The notes under the pieces were generated by a model. It had not been told where the DNA came from and did not search any database. It was given only the letters and a program-made list of their open reading frames with translations. The translations under genes were made by a program, and so were the position numbers. 35,437 nucleotides of DNA, taken from an uncultured Bilophila sp. GTDB lineage: Bacteria; Desulfobacterota; Desulfovibrionia; Desulfovibrionales; Desulfovibrionaceae. This document shows, one piece after another, positions 30,027 to 35,437 of this stretch (within the stretch, counting starts at the first letter, position 1; the number at the start of each line of letters is the position of its first letter). The DNA is taken from positions 1-35,437 of the forward strand of contig CABKMN010000019.1 of NCBI GenBank assembly GCA_902373525.1. The letters are read 5' to 3'.

Positions 30027-30839
30027 ATGCCTCACCCTACGGAAGTCGCCTGCCTCAACCGTACCGGCCTGTCCCCGGACAAGCCCTCGCATCCCGGTCT
30101 GGAAACCGCGTACGCCGTCTGCTCCGGCATCCTTTCCGGAACGGCCTTCCGGTTCGGCGCGCTGCTCAACGGCATCAGGACGCTGGACCGCAGGGCGTCC
30201 GCCTTCTTCGCCCCTCAAGACGAGCGCCCCCGTCAGGCCGTCGAAGCCCTGCACGCTCTGCTCTCCCTGCCCGAAACCGGTTCCCTGCTGCATTTCGAAG
30301 CAGGCGACGGCGCGTTTCTGGAAGCCTTCCACGCCCTGCGTCCGCGCTGGGACCTGTCGGCCACCGAATCCGGCGACGCGTTCATGGAGCTTATCCGCAA
30401 GGATTTCCTGCGCGCCGCCCATAACGGCGACTACCGGGAGGCGGACATCGCCCGGCGCTACGACCTGATCGCCGTCACCCGCCCGCTCGACGAACTCGCC
30501 AAGCCGCTGCACGTCGTGCGCTGGCTGAGCAGGCACCTTGCCCCGAGCGGCGTCCTCTACCTGTGGCAGCCCGCCCCCGCCCGGACGGACGCCAGCCTGT
30601 GCGGCGCGGTCCACGGGCTGACGATCCGGGTCACGCACCTGAATACGCTCTGCAAGGCCGCCGGGCTTTCCGTCGGGGAACTCGCGACGGAGGGGCACGC
30701 CATCCGCCTCTGCGCCCGCAACAACGCCGCCGCTCCCGGCGCTTCGACCGGTTCCTCCTCCCTCCGGGCCTCCGGTGCGGGCGGCTCGCCCTCCTCCGGA
30801 CGCCCCCATGCTTCAGACTCAAGTGAAAAAAAGGGTTAG
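30027..30839 (+). CDS. Methyltransferase-like protein (class I SAM fold, uncertain)
   Basis: A 270-aa protein. LLHFEAGDGAFLEAFHALRPRWDLSATES (about residues 87-115) resembles motif I and the acidic end of strand 2 in class I methyltransferases. YDLIAVTRPLDELAKPLHVVRWLSRHLAPSGVLYLWQP corresponds to the strand 4-5 region, and THLNTLCKAAGLSV to the late helix seen in Methyltransf_23-like proteins. The Gly motif (EAGDG) is not ideal, so catalysis is unsure. The C-terminus is a Ser/Gly-rich disordered tail. The ATG at 30027 has CAGGAG 5 nt upstream; the longer frame upstream is not coding-like and would include the promoter. Control by sigma-54 is suggested by the promoter at 29925. The substrate is unknown. 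Confidence 0.65.
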   Translation: MPHPTEVACLNRTGLSPDKPSHPGLETAYAVCSGILSGTAFRFGALLNGIRTLDRRASAFFAPQDERPRQAVEALHALLSLPETGSLLHFEAGDGAFLEAFHALRPRWDLSATESGDAFMELIRKDFLRAAHNGDYREADIARRYDLIAVTRPLDELAKPLHVVRWLSRHLAPSGVLYLWQPAPARTDASLCGAVHGLTIRVTHLNTLCKAAGLSVGELATEGHAIRLCARNNAAAPGASTGSSSLRASGAGGSPSSGRPHASDSSEKKG

Positions 30840-30858
30840 GGAAAAGCCTTCCAAAGGG

Positions 30859-30888
30859 CTGGACCTCGAACAGCCTCGCGGCTATACA
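30859..30888 (+). promoter_or_regulatory. Candidate ilvB promoter
   Basis: CTGGAC (30859-30864), an 18-bp spacer and TATACA (30883-30888), 48 bp before the ilvB start. The leader would be too short for a peptide attenuator. Confidence 0.4.
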
Positions 30889-30935
30889 CAACAGACGGAG
30901 TTTTCTTTTCACCTCGTACCACGGAGTCTGTTTCC

Positions 30936-32630
30936 ATGCAGTTGAACGGTGCCAGAATTCTCATCGAGTGTCTGATTCGCGAAGGCGTCAACATCATCTT
31001 CGGGTATCCCGGAGGGTCCGTACTGGACATCTATGATGAGCTGCCCCAGTACGGCGATGAGCTACGGCATGTTCTGGTACGGCATGAACAGGCCGCCGTA
31101 CACGCCGCCGACGGCTACGCCCGCGCCACGGGCAAGGTCGGCGTGTGCATGGCGACCTCCGGCCCCGGCGCGACCAACACCGTGACCGGCATCGCCACGG
31201 CCTACTGCGACTCCATCCCGCTGGTGATCTTCACCGGACAGGTGCCCACCGGCCTCATCGGCAACGACGCGTTCCAGGAGGTGGACATCGCGGGCATCAC
31301 CCGCCCCTGCACCAAACACAACTATATGGTGAAGGACGTAAAGGACCTCGCCAAGGTCGTGCGGCAGGCGTTCTATCTGGCGCGCTCCGGGCGTCCCGGT
31401 CCCGTGCTCGTGGACCTGCCCAAGAACGTGCTCCAGACCTCCACCGAGTTCGTGTGGCCCGAAGACGTCAGCCTGCGCAGCTACAACCCGACCTACCGCC
31501 CCAATTACGCCCAGATACGCAAGGTCGTGGACGCCCTGTACAAGGCGGAACGGCCCCTGCTGTTCGGCGGCGGCGGCGTGATCATGTCCAACGCCAGCGA
31601 AGAATTCCGCAACCTCGCCAACAACCTGCACATCCCGGTGACCTGTTCCCTGATGGGCCTCGGCGCGTTCCCCTGCGATCATCCGCAGTGGCTCGGCATG
31701 CTCGGCATGCACGGCACCTACGCCGCCAACAAGGCCGTCAGCAACGCCGATCTCCTGATCGCCGTGGGCGTGCGCTTCGACGACCGCGTGACCGGACGCC
31801 TCTCCTCGTTTGCGCCCAAGGCCACCATCGTCCACATCGACATCGACCCCACGTCCATCCACAAGAACGTCAACGTGCGCATTCCCGTGGTGGGCGACTG
31901 CCGCAACTCGCTGGTCGCCATCCGCGAACACATCGCCGCCCGCGAGCCGCTCCCGTGGAAGGAACGCTTCGCGCCGTGGCAGGAACAGGTCGGCGCGTGG
32001 AAGCAGGAGCAGCCCATCACCTGGACGCCCGCCCCCGACGTGATCAAGCCGCAGGAAGTCATCCGCGTGGTGGACAAGCTCACCGAGGGCAAGGCCATCC
32101 TGACCACGGAAGTGGGCCAGCATCAGATGTGGGCCGCGCAGCTCTATACCTTTACCGAACCGCGCACGCTGATCACCTCGGGCGGCCTCGGGACGATGGG
32201 CTACGGCTTCCCCGCCGCCATCGGCGCGCAGTTCGCCTATCCGAACAAGCTGGTCATCGACGTGTCCGGCGACGGTTCCTTCCAGATGAACCTTCAGGAA
32301 CTGATCACCGCCGTCAGCAACAAGCTCCCGGTCAAGGTCCTGCTTCTGAACAACGGCTGTCTGGGCATGGTCCGCCAGCTTCAGCAGCTTTTCTACGGAG
32401 GCCGACTCAACGCCGTGGACATTCCGGATCAGCCCGACTTCGTGAAGCTCGCCGAGGCCTACGGGGCCGAAGGCTACCGCGTCACCAGACCGGAAGACCT
32501 TGAATCCACGCTGCGCACCGCGTTCGCCAGCCCCAACACCGCCATCATCGACGTACGGGTGGAGCGCGACGAAAACGTCTACCCCACCGTACCCGCCGGC
32601 GCTTCGCTGGACGAAATGCTGTTGCTGTAA
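30936..32630 (+). CDS. ilvB: Acetolactate synthase large (catalytic) subunit
   Basis: This thiamine-diphosphate enzyme condenses pyruvate to acetolactate (or acetohydroxybutyrate), the first common step of branched-chain amino acid synthesis. It has 564 aa. The catalytic glutamate is E51 in VRHEQAAVHAADGYAR. The central FAD-type domain includes GMLGMHGTYAANKAV and GVRFDDRVTG. The cofactor motif is GDGSFQMNLQELITAVSNKLPVKVLLLNN. GYPGGSVLDIYDEL near the start is typical of the biosynthetic type rather than the catabolic AlsS type, by recollection. Start ATG 30936 with GGAG 9 nt upstream. No ilvN small-subunit gene lies next to it; a terminator follows directly. Confidence 0.95.
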   Translation: MQLNGARILIECLIREGVNIIFGYPGGSVLDIYDELPQYGDELRHVLVRHEQAAVHAADGYARATGKVGVCMATSGPGATNTVTGIATAYCDSIPLVIFTGQVPTGLIGNDAFQEVDIAGITRPCTKHNYMVKDVKDLAKVVRQAFYLARSGRPGPVLVDLPKNVLQTSTEFVWPEDVSLRSYNPTYRPNYAQIRKVVDALYKAERPLLFGGGGVIMSNASEEFRNLANNLHIPVTCSLMGLGAFPCDHPQWLGMLGMHGTYAANKAVSNADLLIAVGVRFDDRVTGRLSSFAPKATIVHIDIDPTSIHKNVNVRIPVVGDCRNSLVAIREHIAAREPLPWKERFAPWQEQVGAWKQEQPITWTPAPDVIKPQEVIRVVDKLTEGKAILTTEVGQHQMWAAQLYTFTEPRTLITSGGLGTMGYGFPAAIGAQFAYPNKLVIDVSGDGSFQMNLQELITAVSNKLPVKVLLLNNGCLGMVRQLQQLFYGGRLNAVDIPDQPDFVKLAEAYGAEGYRVTRPEDLESTLRTAFASPNTAIIDVRVERDENVYPTVPAGASLDEMLLL

Positions 32631-32649
32631 TGAAAAGACGAAGTGGAGA

Positions 32650-32681
32650 ATGAGGAAGCCTTTCTTCAAAGGCTTCCTCAT
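32650..32681 (+). terminator. Hairpin terminator after ilvB
   Basis: A perfect 14-bp stem, ATGAGGAAGCCTTT / AAAGGCTTCCTCAT, with a CTTC loop and a short T/C-rich tail, 19 bp after the stop. Its GGAAGCCTTTCTTC core resembles the hairpin part of the dispersed repeat family. Confidence 0.7.
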
Positions 32682-32823
32682 TTCCTCCCCGGTCCCCTCC
32701 TCCGAAGGCGTTTGCGAACGGAGGCGCGGAGGACCGTTCCCCGAGTCCGTCTTTCGGAAAAACGTTTGAAACCGCCGTCAGCGAAAAGGACGGGCGTCCC
32801 GACGGGGAAACATTTTCGCCCGC

Positions 32824-32852
32824 TTTACTGCCTCCGCGCTTTGCGCTAAGGT
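32824..32852 (+). promoter_or_regulatory. Weak candidate dapA promoter
   Basis: TTTACT (32824-32829), a 17-bp spacer and TAAGGT (32847-32852), just upstream of the dapA leader. The -10 matches poorly. The rest of the 32682-32823 spacer shows nothing I can name. Confidence 0.3.
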
Positions 32853-32885
32853 CATGACCCATCACTGTATTGAAAGGGGATTTTT

Positions 32886-33776
32886 ATGACTACCGGACGT
32901 TTTCACGGTGCGTTCACCGCTCTGGTGACGCCGTTCAAGAACGGCAAGATCGATGAGGAAGCCTACCGCGAATTCATCGAATGGCAGATCGAACAGGGCA
33001 TCGACGGCCTCGTGCCCTGCGGCACCACCGGCGAATCCGCCACGATGTCCCACGAGGAACACGAAGCCGCCATCCGCATCTGCGTGGAGCAGGTCAACAA
33101 ACGCGTTCCCGTCATCGCCGGAGCGGGCTCCAACAACACCCGCGAAGCCATCCCCCTGACCCAGTTCGCCAAAAAGGTCGGCGCCGACGCCGCCCTGCAC
33201 ATCACGCCCTACTACAACAAGCCCACGCAGGAAGGCCTGTACCAGCACTTCAAGACCATCTGTTCCGAAGTGTCCATGCCCGTCATCCTGTACAACGTGC
33301 CCGGCCGCACCGGCTGCAACATGCTGCCCCCGACCGTGGCCCGCATCGCCCGCGACGTTCCCGACGTCGTCGGCATCAAGGAAGCCACCGCGAACCTCAT
33401 TCAGGTTTCCGACCTCGTGGAACAGTGCCCCGAAGGCTTCCAAATCCTTTCGGGCGACGACTTCACCGTGCTGCCCCACATCGCCGTGGGCGGCTGCGGC
33501 GTCATCTCCGTCACCGCGAACGTCGCGCCCAAGATGATGGCCGAGCTGTGCAAGGCCACGCTCGCCGGGAACCTCGACGAAGCCCGCCGTCTGCACTTCG
33601 CGCTCATGCCGATCAACCGGGCCATGTTCCTCGAAACCAACCCCATCCCGGTGAAGACCGCCGTGTGCATGATGCGGAAGCTCGATCTCGAATTCCGCCT
33701 GCCCATGGTCCCGCTCATGCCGGGCAATCTCGAAAAGCTGACCCAGACGCTCAACGACTGCGGCCTGCTCCATTAA
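32886..33776 (+). CDS. dapA: 4-hydroxy-tetrahydrodipicolinate synthase
   Basis: This enzyme condenses pyruvate with aspartate semialdehyde at the entry to lysine and diaminopimelate synthesis. It has 296 aa, the normal length, as a (beta/alpha)8 barrel. PCGTTGESATMSHEEH holds the pyruvate carboxylate-binding GTTGE. YYNKPTQEGLYQHF carries the tyrosine pair near 109-110. LYNVPGRTG supplies the next conserved tyrosine and arginine. K165 in GIKEAT is the Schiff-base lysine. AAGGGGA precedes the ATG at 32886. It stands as its own unit between two terminators, beside other amino-acid genes. Confidence 0.97.
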   Translation: MTTGRFHGAFTALVTPFKNGKIDEEAYREFIEWQIEQGIDGLVPCGTTGESATMSHEEHEAAIRICVEQVNKRVPVIAGAGSNNTREAIPLTQFAKKVGADAALHITPYYNKPTQEGLYQHFKTICSEVSMPVILYNVPGRTGCNMLPPTVARIARDVPDVVGIKEATANLIQVSDLVEQCPEGFQILSGDDFTVLPHIAVGGCGVISVTANVAPKMMAELCKATLAGNLDEARRLHFALMPINRAMFLETNPIPVKTAVCMMRKLDLEFRLPMVPLMPGNLEKLTQTLNDCGLLH

Positions 33777-33792
33777 TGCAAGCGTACGTAAG

Positions 33793-33830
33793 CGCCACGG
33801 CCTCTTCGGAGTCCGTGGCGTTTTGCGTTT
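33793..33830 (+). terminator. Intrinsic terminator of dapA
   Basis: CGCCACGG / CCGTGGCG with an inner CTC-TTCG-GAG extension, followed by TTTTGCGTTT. It lies 16 bp after the stop. Confidence 0.9.
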
Positions 33831-33859
33831 GAAAACCATACCAACGCCAAGGAGACTTC

Positions 33860-34252
33860 ATGGAATCGTCACTTGCTTTTACGCCGGACTTCAGCAAATC
33901 TGGGGGCCTCATCGCTGCCGTCGCGCAGGATGCGGAAACCCTTGATGTGCTTATGCTGGCCTGGATGAATCCCGAAGCCTGGGAGAAAACCCTCGAAACG
34001 GGCGAGGCCCACTACTACAGCCGCAGCCGCAACTGCCTGTGGCATAAGGGCGGCACCTCGGGGCATGTGCAGAAGATCAAGTCCATCCGGCTGGATTGCG
34101 ACAGTGACGCCGTGGTGCTGCTCATCGAACAGATCGGCGGCGCGGCCTGCCATGAAGGATACCGCAGCTGTTTCTCCCGCGAACTCCGCGACGGCAAGGT
34201 GGAGCGCTGCTCCGAACTCGTCTTCGACCCCAAAGAGGTGTACAATGGCTAA
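33860..34252 (+). CDS. hisI: Phosphoribosyl-AMP cyclohydrolase
   Basis: This enzyme opens the adenine ring of phosphoribosyl-AMP, the third step of histidine synthesis. It has 130 aa and is the single-function form with no HisE domain. Landmarks are VLMLAWMNPEAWEKTLETGEAHYYSRSR, LWHKGGTSGHVQ, the metal-binding DCDSDAVV and CHEGYRSCF cysteines. AAGGAG lies 7 nt before the ATG at 33860. Its last codons overlap the hisG start by 8 bp (ATGGCTAA), so the two are translationally coupled. Confidence 0.97.
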   Translation: MESSLAFTPDFSKSGGLIAAVAQDAETLDVLMLAWMNPEAWEKTLETGEAHYYSRSRNCLWHKGGTSGHVQKIKSIRLDCDSDAVVLLIEQIGGAACHEGYRSCFSRELRDGKVERCSELVFDPKEVYNG

Positions 34253-35123
34253 TCCCCTGCTCAAGCTCGGCCTTCCCAAAGGCTCTCTGGAAGATACGAC
34301 CATCGATCTGTTTGACCGTGCCGGATGGAAGGTCCGCAAGCATCCCCGCAACTACTTCCCCGACATCAACGATCCCGAGATCACGGCCCGGCTCTGCCGC
34401 GTGCAGGAAATCCCGCTGTACATTCAGGACGGCGTGCTCGACCTCGGCCTGACCGGCAAGGACTGGGTGCGGGAAACCAAGGCCGACGTGGTGGTCGTGT
34501 CCGATCTCATCTATTCCAAGGTGTCCAACAAGCCCGCCCGCTGGGTGCTCGCCGTGGCCGAGGACTCGCCCTACCACAAGCCCGAGGACCTCGCCGGAAA
34601 GCGCGTCGCCACCGAGCTCATGGGCGTGTGCACCGAGTACTTCAAGGAACGCGACATCCCGGTGAACATCAACTACTCTTGGGGCGCGACCGAAGCCAAG
34701 GTGGTCGAGGGCCTCGCCGACGCCATCGTGGAAGTGACGGAGACGGAGACCACCATCCGCGCCCACAACCTGCGCGTCATCGACGAGGTGCTGGTGACCA
34801 ACACCGTGCTCATCGCCAACGCCGCCGCCATGCAGGACCCGGAAAAGCGCCGCAAGATCGAGCAGATCGATCTGCTCCTTCAGGGGGCCCTCCGCGCCGA
34901 GTCGCTCGTCTGCCTCAAGATGAACGCTCCCGCCGCGAAGCTGGACGCCATCCTCGCCCTGCTCCCCTCCCTGAACTCACCCACCGTCGCCCCGCTCCAG
35001 AACGGCGAATGGCTCTCCCTCGAAACCGTGGTCAGCACCGGCATCGTCCGCGATCTTATCCCCCAGCTCCGCGCCGCCGGGGCCGAGGGCATTCTCGAAT
35101 ATGCTCTGAACAAGGTTATTTAA
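34245..35123 (+). CDS. hisG: ATP phosphoribosyltransferase (long form)
   Basis: This is the first, feedback-controlled enzyme of histidine synthesis, joining ATP and PRPP. With 292 aa it is the long HisG form, which carries a C-terminal ACT-like regulatory domain (about residues 220-292, CLKMNAPAAKLDAILALLPSLNSPTVAPL) and does not need HisZ. LKLGLPKGSLEDTTIDLFDRAGW opens the catalytic domain; QDGVLDLGLTGKDWV and IVEVTETETTIRAHNLRVIDEVL contain substrate-binding loops. The ATG at 34245 overlaps the hisI stop and gives the family N-terminus; the open frame upstream of it is the hisI shadow. A composite hairpin repeat begins 4 bp after the stop. Confidence 0.96.
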   Translation: MANPLLKLGLPKGSLEDTTIDLFDRAGWKVRKHPRNYFPDINDPEITARLCRVQEIPLYIQDGVLDLGLTGKDWVRETKADVVVVSDLIYSKVSNKPARWVLAVAEDSPYHKPEDLAGKRVATELMGVCTEYFKERDIPVNINYSWGATEAKVVEGLADAIVEVTETETTIRAHNLRVIDEVLVTNTVLIANAAAMQDPEKRRKIEQIDLLLQGALRAESLVCLKMNAPAAKLDAILALLPSLNSPTVAPLQNGEWLSLETVVSTGIVRDLIPQLRAAGAEGILEYALNKVI

Positions 35124-35127
35124 AGGC

Positions 35128-35267
35128 ATGCCTCCGGCGGCAAGGGGCTACCGCCCCTTGACCCTGTCTGGGGGGCGAGCCGCCCCCCAGACCCCGGCGC
35201 AATGTCCGAGACACGAAACGGTTCCGAACCGGCGCAAGCCGATTCGGAACCGTTTCGTGTCTCGGAC
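35128..35267. repeat. Composite gene-end repeat after hisG, terminator-like
   Basis: The order of parts is ATGCCTCCGGCGGC (35128-35141), hairpin CAAGGGGC / GCCCCTTG (35141-35160), hairpin CTGGGGGGC / GCCCCCCAG (35168-35190), ACCCC, and a perfect 25-bp stem (35204-35228 with 35243-35267). The apex of that stem is CGGC-GCAA-GCCG. It parallels the unit after rpoC (22947-23050): same first 14 bases, same G/C hairpin plus AGACCCC, and the same GGTTCCG stem core with the apical hairpin reversed. It probably ends hisIG transcription. Confidence 0.75.
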
Positions 35268-35437
35268 GTCCCGTCGACGTCAGCCGTACCCGTTACAGGG
35301 TTGTCTCAAAAAAACAGGAAGACCCCAAAACGCGCCTCCGGGAAACTTCCGCCAAGGTCCAACCCTTCGCGCCGCCGCGTCCGCCGTCCGCCCCGTTTAT
35401 GAACGTCTTTGGAAGAGGAGGGGATGGGGTTTGGGGA
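35268..35437. repeat. Window end, with a cut-off copy of the dispersed repeat
   Basis: No gene is seen from 35268. The last 37 bases (35401-35437) show GTCTTTGG, AAGAGGAGGGGA and GTTTGGGG in the order found at 27388-27446. This indicates a third copy of that repeat, whose hairpin would lie beyond the window. Confidence 0.5.

Overview
The window is GC-rich bacterial chromosome. The gene families, the short 427-residue ThiC, the long HisG and the style of the intergenic hairpins suggest a sulfate-reducer-type member of the Desulfovibrionaceae (Desulfovibrio/Bilophila-like). That placement is an inference; there is no rRNA here to test it.

Layout. (1) 1-2914: an efflux module on the minus strand (ABC ATPase matching the first half of YbhF, and a YbhG-type membrane fusion protein), divergent from a CecR-like TetR regulator across a perfect 12-bp inverted repeat. 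(2) 2937-7210: thiC (minus) with its terminator, and a secreted two-half M16 zinc peptidase. (3) 7359-12833: tRNA-Thr, tRNA-Tyr and tRNA-Gly, then tuf, rpmG, tRNA-Trp, secE, nusG, rplK, rplA, an attenuator plus L10 leader, rplJ, rplL and a terminator. This is the classical translation/transcription block, in an order close to the E. coli thrU-tyrU-glyT-thrT-tufB locus plus the rplKAJL cluster. (4) 12834-14371: an unusual 1.5-kb break between rplL and rpoB, with a small membrane-protein gene on the opposite strand, a likely rpoB promoter and a leader hairpin. (5) 14372-23050: rpoB, a structured 240-bp spacer, rpoC and its terminator, which is part of a composite repeat seen again after hisG. 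(6) 23256-29635: tgt, murJ (with a roughly 108-residue low-complexity insert), a gene-free region holding a periodic palindromic repeat array, and an LtaS-type sulfatase. (7) 29884-35437: a methyltransferase-like gene behind a strong sigma-54-type promoter, then separately terminated biosynthetic genes: ilvB, dapA and overlapping hisI-hisG.

The most striking non-coding feature is at 26682-27281. Eight copies of a short palindrome (core CCGCATACGG, best copies CCTCCCCGCATACGGGGAAA) recur at 62, 51, 62, 226, 55, 61 and 61 bp. The 226-bp gap is explained by a 162-bp MITE-like element (26875-27036) with 13-bp terminal inverted repeats and a perfect 8-bp target duplication, TACGGAAA, taken from the repeat itself. 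Removing the element and one duplication restores a 56-bp spacing. The period resembles a type I-E CRISPR array, but the repeats are short and variable and no cas gene is in the window, so its nature is open.

A second theme is dispersed hairpin repeats at gene ends. One family occurs after tgt, before the LtaS gene, at the window end and, in frame, inside murJ. Another follows both rpoC and hisG.
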